Shown in pieces: positions 24,577 through 32,859 of a stretch of 44,340 bases of DNA. Source of the DNA: Lachnospiraceae bacterium (GTDB lineage: Bacteria; Bacillota; Clostridia; Lachnospirales; Lachnospiraceae). The stretch spans positions 1 through 44,340 of the forward strand of contig JAILDZ010000116.1 of assembly GCA_024688505.1 (NCBI GenBank), given 5' to 3'. The notes below the pieces were generated by a model. That model did not search any database. It saw only the letters and a program-made list of their open reading frames with translations, and had not been told where the DNA came from. A program made the translations under genes and the position numbers. Numbering within the stretch: the stretch's first letter is position 1; every line of letters begins with the position of its first letter.

Positions 24577-26067
24577 ATGATACAGGAAAGTATTAAGAAA
24601 CTGGCAGAATACGGTGTGCAGAAGGGTCTTATAGACGAGTGCGAAAGAGTATATGCCATTAATCAGATACTGGAAGTGATGGACGAGGATGAATATACGG
24701 ATCCCAAAGTGGATCTTAAGGATATCAGACTGGAAGAGATACTGGGGGATCTGTTGGATGAGGCTGTGAAGAAGGGCCTGATAGAGGACAGCATAGTATA
24801 CAGGGATCTCTTTGATACGAAGATCATGAACTGCCTTATGCCACGGCCGGCAGAGGTACAGAGAAAGTTCAAAGAAGAGTATGAGATCTCTCCAGAAAAG
24901 GCTACCGAGTATTTCTATGACCTTAGCAGGAACAGTAATTATATACGTGTGGACAGAGTGGCAAAGGACATGAAGTGGACATGCGACACAGAGTACGGGA
25001 CGCTTGACATCACCATTAATCTCAGCAAACCGGAGAAGGACCCGAAGGCCATTGCTGCCGCAAAGAATGCGAAGCAGTCTTCATATCCCAAGTGCCTTCT
25101 TTGTATGGAGAACGAAGGATACAGAGGCAGAGTGAATCATCCTGCCAGACAGAATCACAGGATAATCCCCGTGACCATAAATGACAGCGGCTGGGGATTT
25201 CAGTATTCACCTTATGTGTATTACAATGAGCATTGCATCGTCTTTAACGGAGAGCATACTCCCATGAAGATAGAGAAGGCCACATTCATAAAGCTTTTTG
25301 ACTTTGTGAAGGCTTTCCCTCATTATTTCCTGGGATCAAATGCAGATCTACCCATCGTGGGAGGCTCCATCCTGTCACACGATCATTTCCAGGGCGGGCA
25401 TTATACTTTTGCCATGGAAAGAGCGGATTTCGTGAAGAAGTTTACCGTGAAGGGATTTGAAGATGTGAATGCGGGCATAGTGAAGTGGCCCCTTTCCGTG
25501 ATACGTCTCCAGTGCAAAGACGAAAAAAGGATCATAGAACTGGCAGACCACATCCTCACAGCCTGGAGAGGCTATACGGATGAAGCTGCATATATATATG
25601 CAGAGACGGACGGGGAACCCCATAACACCATCACTCCCATAGCCAGGAAGCGCGGAGATCTCTTTGAACTGGATCTCACACTCAGGAATAATATCACCAC
25701 TCCCGAGAATCCTCTGGGGCTCTATCATCCACATGAGAAGCTTCATCACATTAAGAAAGAGAATATCGGCCTTATAGAAGTGATGGGACTGGCAGTGCTG
25801 CCGGCCAGACTTAAAGGAGAGCTGGAACTGCTGGCAGAATACATCGTGGACGGAAAAGATATATGCTCAAACGAAGATCTGAAAAAACATGCAGATTGGG
25901 TGGATGAATTTCTGCCGGGATATGATAAAGTGGATAGGGATAACATCATGGACATTCTGAAGGAAGAGACGGGAAAAGTCTTTTGCCGTGTGCTGGAAGA
26001 TGCCGGAGTGTACAAGCAGAACGAAGAGGGCCTGAAGGCCTTTGACAGATTTATAGTTACATTATAA
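24577..26067 (+). CDS. galT: UDP-glucose--hexose-1-phosphate uridylyltransferase, class II
   Basis: A 496-aa class II GalT (the Firmicutes form, unrelated in length to the ~350-aa class I). Key stretches: CLLCMENEGYRGRVNHPARQNHRIIP, WGFQYSPYVYYNEHCIVFN, and the nucleophile region GGSILSHDHFQGGH (262-275), with the uridylylated His expected in SHDHFQ. It exchanges UMP between UDP-glucose and galactose-1-P in the Leloir pathway. AGGAGG at the end of the esterase gene lies just upstream, and the stop-start gap is 3 nt, so the two are co-translated. No galK or galE is present in the window, so it acts with unlinked partners. Confidence 0.93.
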   Translation: MIQESIKKLAEYGVQKGLIDECERVYAINQILEVMDEDEYTDPKVDLKDIRLEEILGDLLDEAVKKGLIEDSIVYRDLFDTKIMNCLMPRPAEVQRKFKEEYEISPEKATEYFYDLSRNSNYIRVDRVAKDMKWTCDTEYGTLDITINLSKPEKDPKAIAAAKNAKQSSYPKCLLCMENEGYRGRVNHPARQNHRIIPVTINDSGWGFQYSPYVYYNEHCIVFNGEHTPMKIEKATFIKLFDFVKAFPHYFLGSNADLPIVGGSILSHDHFQGGHYTFAMERADFVKKFTVKGFEDVNAGIVKWPLSVIRLQCKDEKRIIELADHILTAWRGYTDEAAYIYAETDGEPHNTITPIARKRGDLFELDLTLRNNITTPENPLGLYHPHEKLHHIKKENIGLIEVMGLAVLPARLKGELELLAEYIVDGKDICSNEDLKKHADWVDEFLPGYDKVDRDNIMDILKEETGKVFCRVLEDAGVYKQNEEGLKAFDRFIVTL

Positions 26068-26077
26068 GCGAGGGATA

Positions 26078-27892
26078 ATGAATCATAAGCTTCATCTGTC
26101 CGGAATGAACGGACTGAGAGCATTTGCGATCATAGGAATAGTCTTATACCATATCCTCCCGGAGTATTTCCCGGGGGGATATCTTGGAGTTAACGGCTTC
26201 TTTATCATGATGGGTTATCTCATGATACACGGAGCACCCCAGGAGTTTTCGGTCGTGACATATTATAAGAGGAGGATAAAAAGACTCTATCCTGCCCTTC
26301 TTATCGTGCTGTCTTTATTTATCGCAGCCATCCTCATTCTTCGCCCCGACTATCCGAAAGGGCTTAGAAGCGAGATATTCAGTATCGTATTCGGATACAA
26401 CAACTGGTGGCAGATAGTACAGAATGCTTCGTATTTCGACAGGATACTGAACTCTTCACCTTTCACACATCTTTGGTATTTCGGTCTCACAGTCCAGTAT
26501 TATCTACTGTTTCCGCCTGTATTTCTTCTCGGCAGGGCAGTATTTAAAAAGCTGGAAGAGAAAAAACATGAGTCCGGAAGATTCGTGGTAGTGCTGGTAC
26601 TTCTCATTCTCACTGTGATATCTGCACTGGAAACGGTGTATCTTTTCGACCCCAGAGTGGATCCGTCCAGAGTATATTATGGAACTGATACCAGAGCATT
26701 TGCCCTGTTTCTCGGCATGGCCATGGGTACTATCCGCATACCGGCCCTTGGAAAGGGGATGAAGCGGGGGAAGATCGTTCTTTGGGCCCTGTCACTATTT
26801 TCACTTATATGCATGGTATTTATGTATCTTACGGTGCATGGAGAATCTGCAGCAAACTACAGAGGAATGATGCAGTTCTACACTCTGCTTTTTGCACTTC
26901 TTTTTACCTGTATTCTTCTTCATCAGAAGAGGATCGGAAAGATATATGACATGCCGATAATACGCACGGTGGGTGAACTTAGTTACGAGATATATCTGGT
27001 GATGTATCCATCCATATGGTTTGTGAAATACTTCTTTGCAGGGATCCCCACCATTCCCTATTTGCTCATTTGCATAGTGCTTATCACTGTGCTTGCCGTG
27101 ATAGTACATGGACTCACTTTCCTTCTTCTTTCCACACGGAAACTGAAGCGGACGGGAAAAGCAGTGAGCCTTATAGCCGGAGTGGGGATCACAGTTCTTT
27201 GCTTTTCACTCACTCAGTATCAGACGGTACGTGCATCTAAATACAGCGCCGACATGGAAGAACTGAAACTGGTGCTGGAGCAGAACGAGAAGCTCTTAAA
27301 GGAACAGGAAGCAGAGCAGAAGGCCAGATTTTTAACGGAACAGATCTCATCTATCCTGGTCAATGTGGATGATGAGACTTTACGGGTGACGGGGCAGCAG
27401 GTGGCCGAAGAAAACCTGAATGATCTTATAGCAAACGGTGTGACGGCTATCGGAGATTCCGTCATGCTTGGCGCGGTACCGTCCATGCAGGAAATGATGC
27501 CCGGTATATATATCAGTGCAGCCCAAAACAGAAGGATCATGCAGGGTATGGAAGAAGTGGAGGCCCTGAAAATGTCCGGACATCTGGGAAGCACTGTGGT
27601 CATACATCTTGGCACAAACGGAGCCGAGAATTTCCAGACCTATCAGAACCTGGTGGATGCAGTGGGACCTGAAAGAGAGATCTACTGGGTGAATGCAAAG
27701 GGGACTGCCTGGGCAGGAGATGTGATCACATATCTCATACAGCTTTGTGCGGTAAATCCAAATGTGCATTATGTGGACTGGAATGCCTATTCATTGGAGC
27801 ATCCCGAATGGTTCTACAGTGACGGTATTCATCTTAACATAGAGGGGCAGGAGGCATATGCCGCCTTCATCAAAGAAAGCATAGGGCTGTAG
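26078..27892 (+). CDS. OatA-like O-acyltransferase (acyltransferase-3 + SGNH domain)
   Basis: A 604-aa membrane protein. Residues 1-385 are the acyltransferase-3 fold with about ten membrane spans; the conserved Arg14 and His25 occur in GLRAFAIIGIVLYH, followed by GGYLGVNGFFIMMGYL. A charged coiled segment (about 387-435) leads to an extracellular SGNH-type domain: Ser461 in IGDSVMLG, the block III-like HLGTNGAENF, and the catalytic Asp582/His585 in YSDGIHLN. This is the architecture of peptidoglycan and wall-polysaccharide O-acetyltransferases. The membrane half brings acetyl groups out and the SGNH half transfers them. GAGGGA precedes the start, 10 nt after galT. The downstream gene (2 nt gap) may be a partner. 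Confidence 0.9.
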   Translation: MNHKLHLSGMNGLRAFAIIGIVLYHILPEYFPGGYLGVNGFFIMMGYLMIHGAPQEFSVVTYYKRRIKRLYPALLIVLSLFIAAILILRPDYPKGLRSEIFSIVFGYNNWWQIVQNASYFDRILNSSPFTHLWYFGLTVQYYLLFPPVFLLGRAVFKKLEEKKHESGRFVVVLVLLILTVISALETVYLFDPRVDPSRVYYGTDTRAFALFLGMAMGTIRIPALGKGMKRGKIVLWALSLFSLICMVFMYLTVHGESAANYRGMMQFYTLLFALLFTCILLHQKRIGKIYDMPIIRTVGELSYEIYLVMYPSIWFVKYFFAGIPTIPYLLICIVLITVLAVIVHGLTFLLLSTRKLKRTGKAVSLIAGVGITVLCFSLTQYQTVRASKYSADMEELKLVLEQNEKLLKEQEAEQKARFLTEQISSILVNVDDETLRVTGQQVAEENLNDLIANGVTAIGDSVMLGAVPSMQEMMPGIYISAAQNRRIMQGMEEVEALKMSGHLGSTVVIHLGTNGAENFQTYQNLVDAVGPEREIYWVNAKGTAWAGDVITYLIQLCAVNPNVHYVDWNAYSLEHPEWFYSDGIHLNIEGQEAYAAFIKESIGL

Positions 27893-27894
27893 GT

Positions 27895-28752
27895 ATGGCA
27901 GAGCTTATAACGAAAAAAGAAAAGATCATATATGCGGTCACCTTTTTTATAGTGCTCCTTGTGATGATACTGGTGATAGTATTCAGAAGAAGTCAGGGCT
28001 ATGAAGAGGATATGACGGAGCTGCAGGCAGGGATAGAGTCCACGGCTGAGAGCTTCTTTACTGCCTTAGACGAAGGGGAAGTGGAAGAAGCAAAGGGGTA
28101 TATCGCAGCCGATGCCGAGGTGGATCCGGACTTTAACCTGATGGATACGGAACGCTTTAAAAATGCGCTTCTAAACGGCCTCGGAATGTCATGGGAGAAT
28201 CTGACACCTAAGGCTCTTGAGGACCTGAACCGCATAGGAGAGTATCAAAAAGCAGGATATATAGTGACATATGAATATACACCAGGGGAAATACTGTATG
28301 ACGTGGAAAACGGTGTCATGACAGGTACCCTTACAGTGAAAGTGCAGGGAAATATAGATCTGTTTTCACTGGATTTTTCCGAACAGATAGAAGCGGCTAA
28401 TGATGGCCTGCGGGCATATGCGGAAGAAATGGCTGTGGACAAACAGGGGGACGAACTTCGTGCCGCCATGCTCCTCTACGGAGCGGGACTCATCACTTCA
28501 CTGGATGAGGACATCACTCCCTGGCTGGAATATCTGCCACTTATGGACAGAAGCTATGCGGCAGGTGTGGTGAAAGAAGAATTCCTGGTCCGAGAGACGG
28601 AAGATGTACTTTCACGGATGGCAGACAGGCTGGAATATGAAGTGTATCCGGTACAGGAATGGAAGATCACATTCGTTCCGGGTATATCCGATGAAGGCAC
28701 TCCTATGGCAAAGATCATCCGTATACGCACGGACGCTGACAAAAAGCAGTGA
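27895..28752 (+). CDS. Membrane-anchored extracellular protein of unknown function
   Basis: I do not recognise this 285-aa protein. One N-terminal membrane anchor (about 10-31, IIYAVTFFIVLLVMILVIVF) is followed by an outside domain with an acidic helical start (ESFFTALDEGEVEEAKGYI, like the NTF2-like/DUF4878 sort of secreted domains), then two similar-looking halves, each ending in a beta strand pair (GVMTGTLTVKVQGNIDLF and EYEVYPVQEWKITFVPG). No cysteines or catalytic motif. It starts 2 nt after the acyltransferase stop, so co-translation is likely and it may aid or scaffold that enzyme. Confidence 0.75.
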   Translation: MAELITKKEKIIYAVTFFIVLLVMILVIVFRRSQGYEEDMTELQAGIESTAESFFTALDEGEVEEAKGYIAADAEVDPDFNLMDTERFKNALLNGLGMSWENLTPKALEDLNRIGEYQKAGYIVTYEYTPGEILYDVENGVMTGTLTVKVQGNIDLFSLDFSEQIEAANDGLRAYAEEMAVDKQGDELRAAMLLYGAGLITSLDEDITPWLEYLPLMDRSYAAGVVKEEFLVRETEDVLSRMADRLEYEVYPVQEWKITFVPGISDEGTPMAKIIRIRTDADKKQ

Positions 28753-28768
28753 TTGTATATGCGCGCCG

Positions 28769-28797
28769 TTGAATTATGAGGATAAAGTACTTATAAT
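28769..28797 (+). promoter_or_regulatory. Strong sigma-A promoter of the DUF5692-like gene
   Basis: TTGAAT (28769-28774), a 17-bp spacer and a perfect TATAAT (28792-28797), followed by a ~40-nt leader and a strong AGGAGG (28828-28833) eight bases before the ATG. Confidence 0.75.
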
Positions 28798-28840
28798 TCC
28801 AGTATGTGAATAACATAATAATATATAGGAGGAGAACAAA

Positions 28841-29950
28841 ATGTTATTTCAGCTTTACAGCGATCAGGCAGTAGTAAGCCTTATCGGTTGGGTGTGCGTT
28901 TTCGCCGGACTCATTATCATGAATGAGATAGGCCGTCGCACAAAGATCGGCGGAATGCTCATCTTCGTTGTCATTCCCGCTATCCTCACGGTATACTTCA
29001 TCGCAGCACATTTCGGTGCATTTGGTGGAGCATCCAATCCTACAGTTGCATACATGGACGGCTGGTTCCATTATTTCAAGCTTTATGCAGCTGATATAGG
29101 ATGTGTCGGTTTCATGATGATCAAGTACAATGAGGGACTTGGTAAGAAAGAGTGGTTCAAATGGTGGCCCTGGTTCATCGTTTCCGCAAACATCATGATC
29201 GCAAACATTTCCGATCTGGAGTCCGCATTCGCAGCATACGGTATCACAGGAGATTTCTCCGGTGCATGGTGGGCATCAAATGAAGGTGTGTTCATCTATG
29301 GTGGATGGTGGAACATCCTGAACTTCATCGCAGGTATGATCAACATCTTCTGTATGACAGGCTGCGTGAAACTCTATTCTTCAAAGGACAACAAGGATAT
29401 GCTGTGGCCGGATATGACAGTATGGTTCATCGTTGCATATGACGTATGGAACTTCGAATACACATATCTGAACCTTCCCACACATACATGGTACTGCGGT
29501 GTGGCTCTGCTCCTTGCTCCTACTTTTGCAAATGCTCTTTGGAACAAGGGTGGCTGGATCCAGAACCGTGCAAACACTCTGGCTATCTGGTGTATGTGGG
29601 CACAGGTGGTGCCGCTGTTCCAGCTGAAGTGGGTACCTGCAGTACTTCCTACCGTATACGGTGGAGCTACAGAAAACGGTGTTACCACTATGGATCTGTA
29701 TGAGAAGGCTATCGCCATCTACAATGCAGGACAGGGCAAGACCACAGCTGCTAACGAAGCTATCGCAGCAATGGGTATCGTTGCAGATCCCAGAGCTCAG
29801 GGCGCTGTAGCTATTGCAGCAGTAGCAGTTAACGTGCTTTGCATCTCCGTTATCATTAAGAGAGCACTTGAGATGCATAAGAATCCTTACAAAGAGGAAG
29901 TTTTTGTTGGAACCAGGGATTTCGAAGAGGCTATGGCTCGTAGAGCATAA
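28841..29950 (+). CDS. DUF5692-like multi-spanning, Trp-rich membrane protein
   Basis: A 369-aa polytopic membrane protein with about nine spans. About twenty tryptophans are present, many paired or clustered (EWFKWWPWFI, GAWWASNEG, YGGWWNIL). Conserved-looking polar residues sit within spans: NEIGRRTKIGG, DLESAFAAYG, YDVWNFEYTYLNLPTHTWYCGVALLLAPTFANALW. The pattern fits DUF5692, a family of unknown function. Codon choice differs from its neighbours (Ile mostly ATC, Asn AAC, Phe TTC), as in highly expressed genes, and the gene has its own strong promoter, Shine-Dalgarno and terminator. A transporter or energy-linked role is possible but unproven. Confidence 0.8.
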   Translation: MLFQLYSDQAVVSLIGWVCVFAGLIIMNEIGRRTKIGGMLIFVVIPAILTVYFIAAHFGAFGGASNPTVAYMDGWFHYFKLYAADIGCVGFMMIKYNEGLGKKEWFKWWPWFIVSANIMIANISDLESAFAAYGITGDFSGAWWASNEGVFIYGGWWNILNFIAGMINIFCMTGCVKLYSSKDNKDMLWPDMTVWFIVAYDVWNFEYTYLNLPTHTWYCGVALLLAPTFANALWNKGGWIQNRANTLAIWCMWAQVVPLFQLKWVPAVLPTVYGGATENGVTTMDLYEKAIAIYNAGQGKTTAANEAIAAMGIVADPRAQGAVAIAAVAVNVLCISVIIKRALEMHKNPYKEEVFVGTRDFEEAMARRA

Positions 29951-29980
29951 TTTCTTCATAGAAATACTGAGGAAAATAAT

Positions 29981-30022
29981 GAGAGTCCTTCACCTAAAAC
30001 AGGTGGAGGACTCTTTTTCTTT
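29981..30022 (+). terminator. Rho-independent terminator after DUF5692-like gene
   Basis: A 13-bp stem (29983-29995 with 30001-30013, one G-U pair), five-base loop AAAAC and the U-tract TTTTTCTTT directly after. Confidence 0.92.
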
Positions 30023-30056
30023 ATGCTATGATATTACAGCTATGAGGAAAGACAAG

Positions 30057-30818
30057 ATGATAACAATAAAGAATAAAACTCTCGGAGAAGGTATCCCGAA
30101 GATCTGCGTTCCGCTGACTGTAAGCGACAGGGAAGAACTGATACGTATCGCATCGGTTTTTTCCGCTGACGGAGTGGATATGATCGAGTGGCGGTGCGAC
30201 CTCTATGATCCGAGACCGGACAGGAAAGAAGTGGCAGAAATACTAAAGGATCTTTCTTCTCTTATGAAGGATACAGTGCTTCTTTTTACGTACAGGACCG
30301 TGTCACAGGGAGGGAAAGGTCACTTATCTCCGGAAGAGACGGAGGCACTGATTCAATCTGTAGCAGAAAGCGGATATCCGGATATGATAGATGTGGAATT
30401 TGAAAGTATGAAGGCACCGGATGTTCTCGTAAAGTCCATTAAGAAAAATGGCATCTGTACAGTCATATCCCATCATGATTTCACAAGGACTCCCGATAAT
30501 GACAACATGTTTTTCATGCTGACAAAGATGAAAAATACGGGAGCCGACATAGTGAAGATCGCAGTGATGCCGGAGAATGAAAAGGATGTGCTGAGGCTTA
30601 TTGAGACTGCTTCAGAGTACAGGGATAGTTTCCCCGAATCTCCATTTGTCACCATATCCATGGGAAAGCTCGGTATGATAAGCCGTGTATATGTGGAAAC
30701 CATCGGATGTGCCTTCACTTTCGCTTCCGGAAGCGAAGCATCCGCTCCGGGGCAGATCCCTTACAAAGAATTGAGAGAAGTGCTTGCAGTGCTTCATAAG
30801 GCATTGGAGGAAGTGTAA
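30057..30818 (+). CDS. aroD: 3-dehydroquinate dehydratase, type I
   Basis: A 253-aa type I enzyme, normal length. It dehydrates 3-dehydroquinate to 3-dehydroshikimate through a Schiff base on Lys167 (DIVKIAVMP); the general base is His140 in VISHHDF. Also visible: DMIEWRCDLY (41-50), LLFTYRT (75-81), and the terminal FTFASGSEASAPGQIPYKEL. The frame is open further upstream through the preceding terminator; the start at 30057 is chosen because AGGAAA sits 6-8 nt before it and the family begins here. Followed 3 nt later by aroK, so the two shikimate-pathway genes are one unit. Confidence 0.95.
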   Translation: MITIKNKTLGEGIPKICVPLTVSDREELIRIASVFSADGVDMIEWRCDLYDPRPDRKEVAEILKDLSSLMKDTVLLFTYRTVSQGGKGHLSPEETEALIQSVAESGYPDMIDVEFESMKAPDVLVKSIKKNGICTVISHHDFTRTPDNDNMFFMLTKMKNTGADIVKIAVMPENEKDVLRLIETASEYRDSFPESPFVTISMGKLGMISRVYVETIGCAFTFASGSEASAPGQIPYKELREVLAVLHKALEEV

Positions 30819-30821
30819 TAA

Positions 30822-31331
30822 ATGGTACTGTATATCACAGGATTCATGGGCACCGGGAAGACCACGGTGTCAAAACAGCTGGGGGAGACTCTTCCGGCAT
30901 ACACGGTTTATGATACCGATCAGGAAATCGAAAAAAAGGAAGGGCGGGCCATAAAAGACATATTTGCCACAGAGGGAGAAGAGTATTTCCGAAGAGCGGA
31001 GACAGAGATACTGCGGAGCCTTTCGGAGGAGAAAAATGTGATAATATCCTGCGGTGGCGGTATTGTGCTAAAGGAAGAAAATCGCCTCATCATGAAGGAA
31101 AAGGGACATGTCATCCTGCTTACGTCCACTCCGGAAACCATTCTGAAAAGAACCTGTATGAACGATAGACGCCCACTTCTAAAGAACAAGAAAACTCCGG
31201 AAGAAATAAAGAAAATGATGCAGGAAAGAGAGGCGGCATATAAGGAAGCTGCTGATTATACCATATCCACAGATGATGGAAATGTGTATTCAACCGTGCA
31301 GATGATCACAGACTATATGATGACGGTATGA
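30822..31331 (+). CDS. aroK: Shikimate kinase
   Basis: A 169-aa kinase that phosphorylates shikimate at O3. P-loop GFMGTGKTT (7-15), the shikimate/Mg contact DTDQEIE (31-37), ATEGEEYFRRAETE with the conserved Phe-Arg, CGGGIVL (77-83), and the lid NDRRPLL. GGAGGAAG in the last codons of aroD serves as its ribosome site. The next gene starts 10 nt later, so the ClpX-like pair may be on the same transcript. Confidence 0.95.
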   Translation: MVLYITGFMGTGKTTVSKQLGETLPAYTVYDTDQEIEKKEGRAIKDIFATEGEEYFRRAETEILRSLSEEKNVIISCGGGIVLKEENRLIMKEKGHVILLTSTPETILKRTCMNDRRPLLKNKKTPEEIKKMMQEREAAYKEAADYTISTDDGNVYSTVQMITDYMMTV

Positions 31332-31341
31332 GGAAGAGGGA

Positions 31342-32859
31342 ATGATAAGACTTTTTAGGTATGCATCCGAGGATGCTATGGCGCTTAAGACCAAGCGACA
31401 ACTGATGCGTAGATATGACGACAGGGATCTAAAAGAGGAGTGGACCAAGACCACAGAGGCGGTGATGGATGCAGGGGGACTGCAAAAAAACCTCACCTAC
31501 GGCAAGTATATTCTCGCAAAATACATAAAACGTAATTCCGTGCCGGATGAGGATATGACGGATGCACTTTGCTATTTTCTGGAGCAGGTGAATGAAGTCA
31601 TTGAAGATCCGGAGATCAAACCGGAGGAAAGAAAATTCCATGATGTGCTGGTAAAGATAAAAGAGGATCTGGCCTTTGACCCCAATTACTATGAACCGTT
31701 GGCGGAAAAGATACTCCCTGTCATAAAAAAGAACCTTATCGATGATCCTCCGGAAAACCCGGGACTCGACTGGGACTATCTGGCATCACTGTATCTTACG
31801 GATGACCTTATGGAACGCATGTATAAGGCAGTATCATCCGAACCATCCAGACTCTATAAATACCTGGACCAGTATGTGATAGGGCAAAAGGCCGCAAAAA
31901 AGACTCTGGCCACTGCGGTATACGGACATCTGAAAAGAATACGTCATACCAATGAAAAATTCATCCCGGATGCCGTGCTTCTGGTAGGACCCTCCGGATG
32001 CGGAAAAACAGAGCTGGTAAGACGTCTGGTGGATGCAGTGGATCTGCCCTGTGTATTTACGGATGTATCGGGTCTTTCCGCATCTCAGTATGCATCGAAA
32101 CGCACCAGGGAAGATATACTGATGGAACTCTATAACAAGGCAGGAGGCGATCTCAAAAAAGCAGAGAGCGGCATCATCTTTCTGGACGAATTCGATAAGC
32201 TTCTGGTGCCATCCTACACCAGTGAGGGAGTAGATTCTCATGAGGAAGTGCAGGGACAGCTCCTTACAGTAGTAGAAGGATCAAAGATCGTGATCCAGGA
32301 TTCTCCCAGAATAGAGTTTGATACATCCAGAGTGCTTTTTATCATGGCAGGTGCCTTCGAGGGCCTGGAAGATTTCATACTGGAATCGAAACAGAAAAAC
32401 GGAGAAATAGACGGCGGAATAGGATTTGACAGTGCCCTTTATAAGGAGGTCGACACGCGCTATACTGCCGAAAATATCACCCATGATGTGCTTATAAGAT
32501 ACGGCATGCAGCGTGAGTTTGCGGGGAGGATCGGAAGCATCACAGTGGTGAAGCAGCTTTCCCGGGAGGTCCTAAGCCGGATACTGACTGAACCGAAGGG
32601 AAACATCTTTGAAAGATACAGCAGTGAGGTGGAGGTGTCCTGCGGAGGAGAGCTTTGTATTTCTGAAAGACTGAAGGAGCGTCTCATAGACGAGGCAGCG
32701 GAGATGAATGTGGGAGCCAGGGGGCTGTCTATCGTCATGCGGTTATATATGAAAGATGTGCTGTATGAAGCACCGGAGCATAAAGGTGTTTCGAAGGTGA
32801 GCCTGGATCTCGACAACGATAAAGTGACTGTGAAATGGATAGAGGAATCACATGAATAG
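31342..32859 (+). CDS. ClpX-like AAA+ unfoldase A, zinc domain replaced
   Basis: A 505-aa protein. Residues 172-505 are a ClpX-type AAA+ module: LYKYLDQYVIGQKAAKKTLA, Walker A GPSGCGKT (216-223), Walker B IIFLDEFDK (278-286), arginine finger region FAGRIGSI (Arg396), sensor 2 VGAR (457-460). The ClpP-docking tripeptide IGF is intact (360-362). In contrast, the pore-1 GYVG becomes QYAS (249-252), and the RKH substrate loop is missing. Residues 1-170 are a helical domain that is not the ClpX zinc-binding domain (only one Cys). It overlaps its paralogue by 8 nt. Probably an ATP-driven unfoldase for a special client, possibly feeding ClpP; inference. Confidence 0.85.
   Translation: MIRLFRYASEDAMALKTKRQLMRRYDDRDLKEEWTKTTEAVMDAGGLQKNLTYGKYILAKYIKRNSVPDEDMTDALCYFLEQVNEVIEDPEIKPEERKFHDVLVKIKEDLAFDPNYYEPLAEKILPVIKKNLIDDPPENPGLDWDYLASLYLTDDLMERMYKAVSSEPSRLYKYLDQYVIGQKAAKKTLATAVYGHLKRIRHTNEKFIPDAVLLVGPSGCGKTELVRRLVDAVDLPCVFTDVSGLSASQYASKRTREDILMELYNKAGGDLKKAESGIIFLDEFDKLLVPSYTSEGVDSHEEVQGQLLTVVEGSKIVIQDSPRIEFDTSRVLFIMAGAFEGLEDFILESKQKNGEIDGGIGFDSALYKEVDTRYTAENITHDVLIRYGMQREFAGRIGSITVVKQLSREVLSRILTEPKGNIFERYSSEVEVSCGGELCISERLKERLIDEAAEMNVGARGLSIVMRLYMKDVLYEAPEHKGVSKVSLDLDNDKVTVKWIEESHE

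Noticed and set aside
29868..30056. 63-residue N-terminal extension of aroD
   Set aside because: It runs through the end of the upstream gene and a strong terminator; the family start matches 30057.
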